Shown here one piece after another: positions 44,824-54,600 of a DNA stretch of 64,000 nucleotides. This stretch comes from JBBQYD01 sp942493075 (GTDB lineage: Bacteria > Verrucomicrobiota > Verrucomicrobiia > Limisphaerales > UBA8199), in assembly GCA_942493075.1 (NCBI GenBank), contig OW818681.1, positions 3,658,001 to 3,722,000 on the forward strand. The letters run 5' to 3'. Numbering within the stretch: the first letter of the stretch is position 1; every line of letters starts with the position of its first letter. The position numbers and the translations under genes are program-made. The notes beneath the pieces were generated by a model. That model did not search any database. It was not told where the DNA came from and saw only the letters and a program-made list of their open reading frames with translations.

Positions 44824-45960
44824 ATGAGACACCGCCAGCCGGCTAAAGCAATAGCCGTGTGCATCGATACGCGGGACGGCGCGGGACGCAACCGCTTGCA
44901 TGGGGTATCCCGCTGCGTGCGCGCCCTGGGATGGCGCATGATGCTGGTCCGCCACAGTGGCAAGGAAGCGGCCCGTGAAGTAGCCAGGCTGAAGCCAGGC
45001 GGCATCATCGCCTACGTGGCCGATCCATCTTTGCTGAGCGTGGCGCGTGAGCTCTCAGTGCCACTCGTGGACACAGCGCTCGGGGAACTGGGTGTCGACA
45101 TGAGTGTGAGCGTCGATAACCAGGCAGTGGGGCGGCTGGCGGCGGAGCACCTGATCGAGACAGGTTTAAAGCATTTCGGTTATTGTGGTGTCACGAGCCG
45201 TCTGGCATCCGAGCAGCGGCGTAAAGGTTTCGCCCGTTTCTTGAAACCCTGGCATTTGCACACCTTTGCCCAATCAGTGAGTGAAGGTGAAGCTCAGTTG
45301 GAACCACTGATGAAGTGGCTTGGGAACCTGCCGAAACCAGCGGGGCTGCTGGTTTTTGATGACAAGCTGGGAGAGCGCGTGCTTACGGCCTGCCGCTGGG
45401 CCGAGATTTCGGTACCCGACCAGGTGGCGGTGCTCGGCATTGGCGATGATGAATTAATGTGCGAGGTAAGCTGGCCGACTCTTTCCAGCATCCGGCTGCC
45501 AACAGCCCATTTGGGTTTTGAAGCCGCTTCAATGCTCGCATTGGCAATGTCGAAAAAGCCCGTTCCGGAGCTTCACCGCACAATACAACCGACCGGGGTC
45601 GTCGCCCGCGGCTCAACAGACATCGTGGCAGTCGAGGACCCGCTGGTCAGGTCCGCAGTGCGATTTATCCGGGCAGAGGTCGCGTCAGCGATAGGCGCTT
45701 CCCAAGTGGCGCAAGTCGTTGGAGTATCCACAAGGACACTTGACAGGCGGTTTCAGGCCGTGTTGAACCGCACGACGCATGAGGAAATCGTCCGCGTACG
45801 GATGCACAAGGCGCGAAGTTTACTTATTGATGGGGCACAACCCCTGGCCGAAGTTGCCAGCCGATGTGGTTATGCCAGCGCGGCAGCGTTCAGCCGCGCG
45901 TTCCACCAACACTGCGGGCAATGGCCCTCTGAATATGCTGCGGTGTTGGGCCAAGGATAA
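44824..45960 (+). CDS. XylR-like regulator: LacI-type sensor fused to AraC HTH
   Basis: The 378-residue protein lacks the N-terminal LacI HTH. It has a periplasmic-binding-protein-like sensor domain (AVCIDTRDGAGRNRLHGVSR, GGIIAYVADPSL, VSVDNQAVGRLAAEHLIETGLKHFGYCG, VAVLGIGDDELMCEVSWPTLSSIRLP) and then a C-terminal AraC DNA-binding domain from about 285 (GASQVAQVVGVSTRTLDRRFQAV, LAEVASRCGYASAAAFSRAFHQ). This is the layout of E. coli XylR. It faces the carbohydrate operon and is its likely sugar-responsive regulator. The ATG at 44824 is chosen because upstream sequence lies in the SDR gene. Confidence 0.9.
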   Translation: MRHRQPAKAIAVCIDTRDGAGRNRLHGVSRCVRALGWRMMLVRHSGKEAAREVARLKPGGIIAYVADPSLLSVARELSVPLVDTALGELGVDMSVSVDNQAVGRLAAEHLIETGLKHFGYCGVTSRLASEQRRKGFARFLKPWHLHTFAQSVSEGEAQLEPLMKWLGNLPKPAGLLVFDDKLGERVLTACRWAEISVPDQVAVLGIGDDELMCEVSWPTLSSIRLPTAHLGFEAASMLALAMSKKPVPELHRTIQPTGVVARGSTDIVAVEDPLVRSAVRFIRAEVASAIGASQVAQVVGVSTRTLDRRFQAVLNRTTHEEIVRVRMHKARSLLIDGAQPLAEVASRCGYASAAAFSRAFHQHCGQWPSEYAAVLGQG

Positions 45961-45978
45961 ATCGACCGGTGGGCGGCG

Positions 45979-46299
45979 CTACCGTGACGGTGAATTTGTG
46001 GCAGCCTCTTCAAAACGGATCACTGTTTCTCCAGCCTTGGCGACGCCCAATCTGGCTCGAGCCAGGCGCTCAACTGCTTTGGGGTCAGATCGAAGCGCTT
46101 CAATTGAGGTTTTCAACTGACGGGAGGTGTCTTCCGCGTGTGCAATTTCCTGGTCGAGCGTCATCATGCGCTTGCGCATTCGCTCATTCTTTTGAATCAA
46201 AGGCATATACCACACCGCGACGCCCAGAAGCGTGGCGAGGAAGAGCAGGAAAACGACGACTTTCGTCAATTTGGCCCAAATGCCCAGATCGACATTCAT
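45979..46299 (-). CDS. FtsB/DivIC-like septum formation initiator
   Basis: The 106-residue protein has one TM helix (VVVFLLFLATLLGVAVWYMP, about 14-33) and a coiled coil (about 35-75), then LRSDPKAVERLARARLGVAKAGETVIRF, the FtsB/DivIC ending. Such proteins link FtsL and FtsQ in the divisome. Length matches. It ends 18 bases from the stop of the convergent XylR-like gene. Family members are short and divergent, so the name is by pattern. Confidence 0.82.
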   Translation of the reverse strand: MNVDLGIWAKLTKVVVFLLFLATLLGVAVWYMPLIQKNERMRKRMMTLDQEIAHAEDTSRQLKTSIEALRSDPKAVERLARARLGVAKAGETVIRFEEAATNSPSR

Positions 46300-46383
46300 G
46301 TGAGCATTTAACCACAGTTGTGGCTGGCGAAAAGGAAGAAATCACTGGAGCCGAACTTCAGTTCCTTTCCAGTCGGTTGATCC

Positions 46384-46755
46384 TCATTTAGTTACCCTTC
46401 TGAACTCCTTCAACGTCCCGTCCGGACTGAACATCAAGCGCAGAAAATAGTCAGGGGTATTATACGTATCGATGAAAGGGCTGTAGGCAGGACCGTATGA
46501 CCAGGGGTAATACCCATAAGGCACCGGGGCATAGGCATAGGTGCGTCCCCGGTAAGTCATCCACTCCGCCACTGTGCTGCCATCCTGAAGCTTGGCCTGC
46601 TTATCCGGCGGTCCGTAGTCCATCACAGCCTGGTCAAATGTGTAGCTACCCACACGGCTTGACCAATCGACCTTGGTGGTCGCGCAACCGGTAAGCAGAA
46701 TTAACAGAAAAGCTCCCGCGATCCAGCGTGGAAACTTTATAACATAAGCATCCAT
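46384..46755 (-). CDS. Small lipoprotein, function unknown
   Basis: The ~123-residue protein has a lipoprotein signal: hydrophobic WIAGAFLLILLTG followed by the lipobox LTGC, so Cys becomes the lipidated N-terminus. The mature part has KVDWSSRVGSYTFDQAVMDYGPPDK and a Tyr/Pro-rich middle (APVPYGYYPWSYGPAYSP). The pattern resembles a small class of outer-membrane assembly (BamE-like) or uncharacterised lipoproteins; no function is claimed. ATG at 46755 is preferred to the GTG at 46761. Confidence 0.75.
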   Translation of the reverse strand: MDAYVIKFPRWIAGAFLLILLTGCATTKVDWSSRVGSYTFDQAVMDYGPPDKQAKLQDGSTVAEWMTYRGRTYAYAPVPYGYYPWSYGPAYSPFIDTYNTPDYFLRLMFSPDGTLKEFRRVTK

Positions 46756-46989
46756 AGGCACAACTTAGCTGGCGGCGGCCTGAAAGCAACAAGCACCATA
46801 GGGGGGACAACTGGTTCACTTGAGTTAATGACGCTTGCCAAAAACTGTAGTCGGCGCGCTACACTGGGTTGCATCAAAAAAACGGACTGAGCCGGTTAGC
46901 CATCTGTTCAAGACAGCTTATGTAACAAACATGAGCTCGGTATATTATTTTGCATTGTAACTCGGAGCGGAAGCGGCAAGATTACTGGA

Positions 46990-47616
46990 ATGCTGAAGGG
47001 TTTGTTTTTACTCTTTGAACCGCTATCCTGCTGGGAAGATGTTTATCATGCCCGCCCCAAGTGGGCGCGCGTGCTATTTGTAGGAGTCCTGCCAGTGCTG
47101 GTGCTATCGCTGATTGCTGAATGCTTCCACCTGGTTCGCTATGGCAAATGGCAAGACGTCATTGGCCATCAACGCATTTTCACACTCAACGAGGCCATCG
47201 TCCTCGGCGCGGCTCAACTGATCATCTGGCTTCTGTTCATTGTGCTCTCGGCCAGACTGGTTCAAGCCCTTACTCAGACGTTTCACACGCGTGGCAGTTA
47301 CGAGCAGGCCTTGTCTGTGGTAGGCTATAGCCTGGCTCCCATGTTTGTCCTTCAGCTTTTTAACGCCCTGCCGTTTGTCTCATTCTGGATAACGTTCAGC
47401 ATAGGCATTCTCTTTACCATTCGGGCTATGTATCACGGTTTACCACGCATCATGGACCCTGATCCCATTCACACGTTCGGCCTGTTTCTCACCAGTTCAA
47501 TGTTCGTTGCCATTGGTGGTGCGATCGTGCGGTTTGTTGGCTGGTGGTACTACCGGGGCCACATCCGCAACCTCGATGAAGTTATCACCTCGCTAGCCTC
47601 TCAACTGCCTTTTTGA
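46990..47616 (+). CDS. Yip1-family integral membrane protein
   Basis: The 208-residue protein has about five hydrophobic helices (around 27-45, 72-95, 112-132, 138-150, 170-190) and a polar N-terminus with CWEDVYHARPKWARVLFVG. The pattern resembles Yip1-domain proteins of bacteria, whose role is unknown. The gene overlaps the 3' end of the convergent murQ gene by 32 bases. The start at 46990 lies after a 234-base gap with no gene. Confidence 0.7.
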   Translation: MLKGLFLLFEPLSCWEDVYHARPKWARVLFVGVLPVLVLSLIAECFHLVRYGKWQDVIGHQRIFTLNEAIVLGAAQLIIWLLFIVLSARLVQALTQTFHTRGSYEQALSVVGYSLAPMFVLQLFNALPFVSFWITFSIGILFTIRAMYHGLPRIMDPDPIHTFGLFLTSSMFVAIGGAIVRFVGWWYYRGHIRNLDEVITSLASQLPF

Positions 47617-48478
47617 CAACCCAACCGGAAGCTTCCAGTGCCTTTGTTGCCTCGGGTTCTGTGCTTCCTGCCAATTGTGCTGTAATGCGTGCGGCTCTCG
47701 CCCGCAGTTTCACATTGGAGGGGTTCAGATCGACCATTAGATTGCTCATCACCTTGCCCAGGCGCGCCATGGCTAGGGTAGTGAACATATTTAGAAGGAG
47801 CTTGGTCGCCGTGCCCGCTTTTAGCCGCGTTGAGCCCGTGAGGACCTCCGGTCCAAGGTCCACTGCCAGCAGGATGTCCGGTCGCAGTTCTGTGGGGATT
47901 TGCAGGTTAGGGTTGAAGCATACCATGACGGTGGCAGCCCCTTGCCTTCCAGCCTGTTGAAGAGCCCCCCACACGAAGGGAGTGGTGCCGCTCGCAGCGA
48001 TCCCGACAACCACGTCGCGACGGTTGCAGTTGCGCGATTGAATCTCCTTCGCACCTCCTGCAAAGTCATCCTCCGCACCCTCGACGGCGTAACGCAGCGC
48101 GCGCTCGCCTCCGGCTATAATCCCTTGCACCTGGTCGGGCTCGCTTTTAAATGTCGGCGGGCACTCACTGGCATCCAGCACACCGAGCCGGCCACTAGTG
48201 CCTGCTCCTATGTAGAAAAGCCGCCCTCCACTCTTCAGAGCATTCGAGATCCGGGTTACAACCCGCGCGATCTTGCCCCGATGCTTCAGCAACTCACGCG
48301 TGACTCGTGCTTCCTCGGTCAGCATCAATTCCACGGCTGATACCGCGCTCATGCGGTCCAGCTTCATGGAGCGGGGATTGCGCAGTTCAGTGGGCGAAAG
48401 CCCGCGGGATGTCACCCGGGGAATATCGGGTGTGGAAACACGAGTGGGTGGTGATTTGCGCGCCGGTTTTCGATTCAC
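47585..48478 (-). CDS. murQ: N-acetylmuramic acid 6-phosphate etherase (stand-alone paralogue)
   Basis: The 297-residue protein has the same MurQ core as the fusion gene at 3.8-5.7 kb: LSPTELRNPRS, YIGAGTSGRLGVLDASECPPTF with the catalytic-region Glu, VEGAEDDFAGG, VVGIAASGTTPFVWGAL, and LTGSTRLKAGTATKLLLN. It cleaves the D-lactyl ether of MurNAc-6-phosphate in cell-wall recycling. The start is a GTG at 48478. No kinase domain is present, so substrate must come from another enzyme. It lies 71 bases downstream of the sigma-54 activator on the same strand; co-transcription is possible. Confidence 0.93.
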   Translation of the reverse strand: MNRKPARKSPPTRVSTPDIPRVTSRGLSPTELRNPRSMKLDRMSAVSAVELMLTEEARVTRELLKHRGKIARVVTRISNALKSGGRLFYIGAGTSGRLGVLDASECPPTFKSEPDQVQGIIAGGERALRYAVEGAEDDFAGGAKEIQSRNCNRRDVVVGIAASGTTPFVWGALQQAGRQGAATVMVCFNPNLQIPTELRPDILLAVDLGPEVLTGSTRLKAGTATKLLLNMFTTLAMARLGKVMSNLMVDLNPSNVKLRARAARITAQLAGSTEPEATKALEASGWVVKKAVERLAR

Positions 48479-48549
48479 CCCCGCATCATCCCGGACTGAC
48501 GGCCTTTTTCCAAGCGTGAATGAGCCAGGTCTGCCAAGGCCGCCAAGGC

Positions 48550-49998
48550 CTATGCCGGGCGCATTTTTTCAATCTTGAGGCGCTTCATTTTCGAGACGAG
48601 GGTGGTCGGCTTAACTTGCAGCAAGGCCGCAGCACCGTCTTTGCCATACACCTTCCAGTTGGTGCGCTGGAGTGCTGCGGAGACAATCTCGCGTTCGCGA
48701 ACCTCAAGCTCGTCCAGCGACAAGCGGTCCTCCTTGGATTCTGGGTTGACGGGAACCATGACATGTGGATGTGACTTCCCATTGGTCTGGTGGTCATGAG
48801 GCAGATCGAAGTGGAGCATCCCACCCCGCGCCAGGATCACCGCGCGTTCTATCACATTCTGGAGCTCACGCACGTTACCCGGCCAGCTATAGCCCTGCAG
48901 TTCCTGAACCTGCATGCGGGTTAGTCTTGGCGGATGCTGTACGCCCAGGCGCAGCGCCGATTGCTTGATAAAATGCTCCGCCAACTCAGCAACGTCTTCC
49001 AACCGCTCGCGCAAAGGTGGCACCTGAATTGGGAACACACTAAGCCGGTAATATAAATCCAGCCGAAACCTCCCAGCCTTTGCTTCCGTCAGCAAATCCC
49101 GGTTGGTGGCCGTTACCAACCGCACATTCACTGTTCGCGTGCGCTCATCCCCTACCCTTTCGAACTGCCCTTCCTGCAATACCCGCAATAGTTTGCTCTG
49201 CGATTCCAGCGGGATCTCTCCAACCTCATCCAGGAAGAGCGTTCCATTATCAGCCAATTCGAACCGGCCAACCCGATCCTTCAAGGCACCGGTGAATGCC
49301 CCACGAACATGACCAAAGAACTCGCTTTCGAACAACTCCTTTGGAATAGACGCGCAATTCACACGAACCATCGAGCGATCGCGGCGCCCGCTCAGATCAT
49401 GGATTGCCCGGGCGATCAGTTCTTTACCGGAGCCAGACTCGCCCAGGATCATGACGTTCGCCTCGGTAGGCGCTACGGTGGCCACTTGGGAAAGGATGTT
49501 CTGCAATCCAAGGCTGTGTCCGATGATATTTCCGAAACTGGCGCGAAATTCGTCCTGGAGGAACTCGTTTTCAAACTCGAGATTCTTTTGTCGAGCAATA
49601 CAACTCAAGGCGACTACCCGGCCAACCACTTCGCCCTGCCGGTTGCGGTAAGGCGTGGATTTTACAAACATCCAGTGCAGCCTGCCGTCCTTGCGTTTCA
49701 GCTCGTAATCAAAACAGCGAGGCTGGTGGTTAAGCGGATCCTCAGGCTCACAATTTCCTAATTGGGAATCGGGCCGGAGCAAACAAGGGGTCTGCCCCAG
49801 AAGTTCCTCTGGGGTGTATCCCGTAAAATCATAGACCAGACGGTTGGCGTACATGATCCGGCAATCACGATCCAGAACCATCACCGCTTCCGAAAGGCTT
49901 TCGAGAGCGGCCCGGTAGAAAGTTTCGGTATCCAGCACCACTGGTTGAAAACCTGCCCCGGTGTCCCGCAATGCAACAACTGAGTTCACGGAATCCAA
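48550..49998 (-). CDS. PAS-containing sigma-54-dependent activator
   Basis: The 482-residue protein has an N-terminal PAS domain (about 28-140; SEAVMVLDRDCRIMYANRLV, RKDGRLHWMFVKSTPYRN), an AAA+ domain with Walker A GESGSGKE (186-193), GAFTGA at 233-238, Walker B NGTLFLDEVGE and the arginine-rich end WPGNVRELQNV, and a C-terminal HTH (LQRTNWKVYGKDGAAALLQ). The PAS domain could bind a ligand or haem; no heme-specific residue is seen. There is no receiver, so it senses directly. TTG at 49998 is the longest start, GTG at 49989 an alternative. It faces the RND efflux operon and likely controls it. Confidence 0.9.
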   Translation of the reverse strand: MDSVNSVVALRDTGAGFQPVVLDTETFYRAALESLSEAVMVLDRDCRIMYANRLVYDFTGYTPEELLGQTPCLLRPDSQLGNCEPEDPLNHQPRCFDYELKRKDGRLHWMFVKSTPYRNRQGEVVGRVVALSCIARQKNLEFENEFLQDEFRASFGNIIGHSLGLQNILSQVATVAPTEANVMILGESGSGKELIARAIHDLSGRRDRSMVRVNCASIPKELFESEFFGHVRGAFTGALKDRVGRFELADNGTLFLDEVGEIPLESQSKLLRVLQEGQFERVGDERTRTVNVRLVTATNRDLLTEAKAGRFRLDLYYRLSVFPIQVPPLRERLEDVAELAEHFIKQSALRLGVQHPPRLTRMQVQELQGYSWPGNVRELQNVIERAVILARGGMLHFDLPHDHQTNGKSHPHVMVPVNPESKEDRLSLDELEVREREIVSAALQRTNWKVYGKDGAAALLQVKPTTLVSKMKRLKIEKMRPA

Positions 49999-50395
49999 GA
50001 TGGCTCAAGCGACCTTGTCGCGCAACGCTTAGACGTTGTAATCGCAACTTTATCTCGTGGATCACGATTGCTCGTGCAATGTAGGATAAGTTTACACTCT
50101 GTCCTCTATTCACGTAACTTACTTTCTCTGAGCAGCATGCCAAAATAACTCCAAGCCGTTCGGATTTCAGGAACATTGGCACGACTTAAGCCTCTACATC
50201 TTTTCAATGGCTAATGCCATGGAGAAGCCGGGCCAATGTTTCACACTGTCTATGGAAACGCCGTTTCCTAAGCGTGAAGTGTTTTCCCGGGTTTCAGTCC
50301 TGTGAACGGCTCCTGGTTCGTCTTAATGACAACGGAGCGCCGCAGGTGAGCCGGATAAAGGCAGGGATCGAGAGCCTCTGCCCGCCAAAGACATT
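49999..50395. other. Divergent regulatory region between sigma-54 activator and efflux operon
   Basis: This 397-base stretch has no convincing gene. It holds the candidate -24/-12 promoter at 50177-50192 and, upstream of it, the short palindrome GTTG-TAATCG-CAAC (50035-50048). The leader from the predicted transcription start (about 50203) to the adaptor ATG is about 190 bases, long for a simple 5' UTR. Confidence 0.6.
50177..50192 (+). promoter_or_regulatory. Candidate sigma-54 promoter of the RND operon
   Basis: TTGGCACGACTTAAGC gives a perfect TGGCAC -24 block and GG-N10-GC spacing. The -12 block is AAGC, not TTGC. It points toward the RND operon, with a sigma-54 activator gene divergent next to it, which raises its credibility. 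Confidence 0.45.
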
Positions 50396-51586
50396 ATGAA
50401 ATGGAAACTGACATCGATTTTTGTGATAGCTGGGACAGCCGCCCTCGCGATTGTCGCTTTGGGCTTCCGCGCCGCTGACAAACAAGCCCCGGCTCAGCAA
50501 CCTCAGGCTCCTCCAGTCACGGTTGCACCGGTGGAGATTCAACAAATCGTAGAAATGGATGAGTTCACCGGGCGAATCGAGCCGCTGGAAACAGTAGAGG
50601 TTCGTCCACGAGTTTCGGGTTACATTCAGAGTGTGCGGTTCCAATCTGGGCAACTGGTCCAGAAGGGTGACGTCCTGTTCGAAATTGATCCGCGATGGCA
50701 TCAGGCCGCGGTGGACCAGCGGGAAGCTGAAATGGAGCAAGCGCGAGTCAGGCTTAAGCTGGCTGGAAGCGAGATGGAACGCAGCGCTCCACTTCTCACC
50801 AACAGGGCCATATCGGTCGAGGAAGCCGAGGCTCGTCAAGCCCGCCATCAGGAAGCTAAGGCAAGCCTTTTGGCGGCTGATGCGGCTCTGGATGCGGCTC
50901 GACTGGACCTTGATTACACCCAGGTCAAAGCTCCGATCAGTGGGCGGGTGAGCCGGGCGTTGCTGACTGCGGGTAACTATATCAACGGCGTTGCGGGAGC
51001 GGCTACCCTGCTTACCACTATCGTGACCGTTGACCCTGTTTACGTTTATGCCGATCTGGATGAGAACTCGTTCCTTAGATTCAACTCGCTCGTGAGCCAG
51101 GGAAAAATCCAGAGGGATGAAGAAGGGCGCATCCCGGTTGAGATGCAGCTCGCGGATGAATCCGACTTTCCTCACCGTGGCTATATCGAGTCACTCAACA
51201 ACAGGCTCGATGCGGAGACTGGCAGCATTCTGTTGCGTGCGGTGTTCGCAGGCCAGAACGGACGCCTGGTCCCGGGGCTGTTTGCACGAATCCGGATACC
51301 GCTCAGTGAGCGTTACCCTGCCTTGCTGGTGGATGAGCGTGCGATTGGAACAGACCAGGCACAGAAATTTGTACTCACCGTCACGTCGTCCAACACGGTC
51401 GCCTATCAATCGGTGAAACTGGGTCCCGTTATCGCAGGCAAACGCATAGTCCGCTCGGGACTGGCGCCCGGCGCGGCGGTGGTGGTCAACGGCATGCAGC
51501 GGGTGCGCCCCGGTATGGCGGTAGCCCCACAGACGCAGGTGGCGGAAAAGTCACCGGCCACCAGCGGGGCACTGGCTCGACGTTAA
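50396..51586 (+). CDS. RND efflux periplasmic adaptor (membrane fusion protein)
   Basis: The 396-residue protein has an N-terminal membrane segment (SIFVIAGTAALAIVALGF), a barrel-sandwich half (TGRIEPLETVEVRPRVSGYIQSVRFQSGQLVQKGDVLFEIDPR), a helical hairpin of heptads (about 105-165), the second lipoyl half (LDYTQVKAPISGRVSRALLTAGNYI) and a beta-barrel part. It links inner-membrane pump and outer-membrane channel, as AcrA and MexA do. It is first in a three-gene efflux operon. There is no lipobox Cys, so it is anchored by the N-terminal helix. Confidence 0.93.
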   Translation: MKWKLTSIFVIAGTAALAIVALGFRAADKQAPAQQPQAPPVTVAPVEIQQIVEMDEFTGRIEPLETVEVRPRVSGYIQSVRFQSGQLVQKGDVLFEIDPRWHQAAVDQREAEMEQARVRLKLAGSEMERSAPLLTNRAISVEEAEARQARHQEAKASLLAADAALDAARLDLDYTQVKAPISGRVSRALLTAGNYINGVAGAATLLTTIVTVDPVYVYADLDENSFLRFNSLVSQGKIQRDEEGRIPVEMQLADESDFPHRGYIESLNNRLDAETGSILLRAVFAGQNGRLVPGLFARIRIPLSERYPALLVDERAIGTDQAQKFVLTVTSSNTVAYQSVKLGPVIAGKRIVRSGLAPGAAVVVNGMQRVRPGMAVAPQTQVAEKSPATSGALARR

Positions 51587-51612
51587 TCACTTAACCAAAC
51601 CTGCGGAACAAT

Positions 51613-51640
51613 CCCCCGGGGCTCTTGTGAGCCCCGGGGG
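51613..51640. other. Perfect 12-pair intra-operon hairpin
   Basis: CCCCCGGGGCTC-TTGT-GAGCCCCGGGGG lies in the 79-base gap between the adaptor stop and the pump start. There is no T run after it, so it is not a standard terminator. It may stabilise the upstream mRNA end or set the ratio of adaptor to pump. Confidence 0.7.
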
Positions 51641-51665
51641 AACTGGAAGTTATTGCCAAAACACT

Positions 51666-54600
51666 ATGAATTTCTCGCATTTTTTCATACGCCGCCCGAT
51701 TTTTGCGGGCGTGCTCTCGATCCTGGTTTTCACCGTCGGGTTGATCGCGATGTTCCGCCTGCCGATTAGCGAATACCCCGAGGTCGTTCCGCCCACCATC
51801 GTAGTGCGGGCCAGCTATCCGGGGGCGAACCCCAAGACGATCGCTGAGACAGTAGCCTCCCCGCTGGAGCAAGCCGTGAACGGGGTTGAAAACTCCATCT
51901 ACATGTTTTCACAAGCGACTCCCGATGGAGTCATGACGCTGACGGTCACATTCAAGCTGGGAACCGATGTTGATAAGGCCCAGGTGCAGGTGCAGAACCG
52001 CGTTTCTCAGGCCCTGCCCAAGTTGCCGGAAGCCGTTCGCCGCCTCGGCGTAAACACGACAAAACAGTCACCAGATCTCACGCTGGTTGTTCACTTGTTC
52101 TCTCCCAACGGACGCTATGACGAGGTTTATGTGCGCAATTACGCCACCCTTCAGGTCAAGGACGTGCTCGCCCGCCTGCCCGGGGCCGGGGAGGTGCGCG
52201 TTTTTGGTTCGGGCGATTATGCGATGCGAATCTGGCTTAACCCGTCGCAACTGGCTGCTCGTAATCTGACTGCCAGCGACGTCGTAGCCGCCCTTCGGGA
52301 GCAAAACGTGGAGGTGGCAGCCGGGGCCGTTGGACAACAACCCGCTAAAGATCCGGTCGCCTTCGAGCTGCAGATCAATGCAAAAGGCCGGCTAGTGACG
52401 CCGGAAGAATTCAGCCACGCCATCCTGAAGGTGGGGCCGCATGGTGAGAAGACACTATTGAAGGATGTCGCCCGGGTTGAACTCAGCGCCGATAGCTACG
52501 CCTTGCGCTCCCTGTTAAATAATAAAACAGCCGTGGCCCTGCCGATCTTCCAGTCGCCCGGCGCGAACGCGTTGCAACTGTCCAGTGACGCTCGGCGAAC
52601 CATGGAGGAATTGAAGAAGGGGTTTCCAGACGGGCTGGATTACGATGTTGTTTACGATCCGACCGTCTTCGTACGTCACTCGATTACGGCGGTTGTCCAC
52701 ACGCTAGCGGAGGCGGTGCTGCTGGTGGTGCTTGTGGTCATTCTGTTTTTACAGACCTGGCGAGCATCCATTATTCCTTTAGCAGCCGTTCCGGTTTCAT
52801 TAGTCGGAACGTTCGCGGTCATGCTCGCGCTTGGGTTCTCAATCAACAACCTCTCACTATTTGGCCTGGTTCTTGCCATTGGTATTGTTGTCGATGACGC
52901 GATCGTGGTGGTTGAAAACGTGGAGCGTAACATCGCGTTGGGCTTATCGCCATTGGAGGCATCCAGGCAGGCGATGCGCGAGGTAACCGGGCCTATTATC
53001 GCAACAGCGCTCGTGTTGTGTGCGGTGTTCGTGCCGACGGCATTCATCAGCGGGTTGACGGGCCAGTTCTACAAGCAATTTGCGATCACCATTGCGATAT
53101 CGACGGTGATCTCGGCATTCAACTCACTGACGCTATCACCGGCATTATGTGCGGTGCTGCTTAAAGCGCACGGTGCGCCCCAGGACTGGTTCGCCCGAAT
53201 GATGCAGAAGGGCCTGGGCTGGTTCTTCCGGCCATTCAACCGTGCGTTTGCATGGGCAGGAGATCGCTATTCCGCTGCGGTTGCCACAGTGTTACGCAAG
53301 AGCGCGATCGCCCTGGTCGTCTATGGTGGACTGGTCGTCCTCACCGCGTGGGGATTCCGCCAGGTGCCGACTGGCTTCGTCCCGACCCAGGATAAACAAT
53401 ACCTTGTTGCATTCACACAGCTTCCGGATGCCGCATCTCTGGATCGGACGGAAGCTGTGATACGCCGGATGTCTGAAATCGGACTGCAGCAACCGGGGGT
53501 TAAGAGCGCAGTTGCCTTTCCAGGCCTAAGCATTAGCGGATTCAGCGCCGCGCCAAACGCGGGGATCGTCTTCTTCGCGCTCAAACCATTCGAGGAGCGC
53601 ACAACTGAAGAGCTCAGCGGACCGGCCATCACGGCAGCGCTGAATCAAAAGTTTTCCACCATACAGGAGGCTTTTGTCCTGGCCGTTCCACCTCCTCCGG
53701 TTCAAGGCCTGGGAACCATCGGTGGTTTCAAGTTATACCTGGAGGACCGGGCCGACCTTGGATATGACGCGCTTTACCAGCATCTCCAAACCGTCCTGGG
53801 TAAAAGCCACGAAACACCGGGGCTCGGCAATGTGTTTTCGACCTTCACCGTGAACGTGCCGCAACTCTCTGCGGAGATCGATCGTGTGAAAGCCAAGCAG
53901 CAGGGAGTGCCCTTGCAGAATCTCTTTGAGACCATGCAGGTGTATCTCGGCTCTTTGTACGTGAACGATTTTAACCGGTTCGGGCGCACCTACCAGGTGA
54001 TTGCACAGGCCGACGCCCCTTTCAGGGATCGAGCCGAAGATATCACTCGCCTCAAAACCCGGAACGCAACGGGACAAATGGTGCCGCTAGGTGCCTTGCT
54101 TAAGGTCACGGAAACTCACGGACCTGACCGTGCGATGCGTTACAACGGTTACCCGGCAGCCGAAATCAATGGCAGCCCGGCACCAGGCTTCAGCTCGGGT
54201 CAGGCTGAAGCGCTCATGGCGCGCACGCTGAACGAAACAATGCCCAAAGGAATGACCTTTGAGTGGACCGATCTGACCTATCAGAAGATCATCGCCGGAA
54301 ACACGGCCCTGTATGTGTATCCCCTGTGCATCCTCCTCGTGTTCCTGGTGCTCGCGGCGCAGTACGAGAGTTTCCGCTTGCCGCTGGCGATTATCCTCAT
54401 TGTGCCGATGTGCTTGCTCTTCGCGATGGCGGGTGTTTGGCTAGCCAAGAGCGATAACAACATTTTCACCCAGATCGGGCTAATCGTGCTGGTTGGGCTT
54501 GCCTGCAAGAACGCGATTCTAATTGTCGAATTCGCCAAGCACAAACAAGACGAAGGCCTCTCCCCTTTCAAAGCTGCCATCGAAGCGAGCCGTCTTCGGT

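Noticed and set aside
50035..50048. GTTG-TAATCG-CAAC palindrome as an activator binding site
   Set aside because: Arms are only 4 bases and a similar TTGT...GCAAC motif 20 bases away differs in spacing, so it is too weak to call a site.
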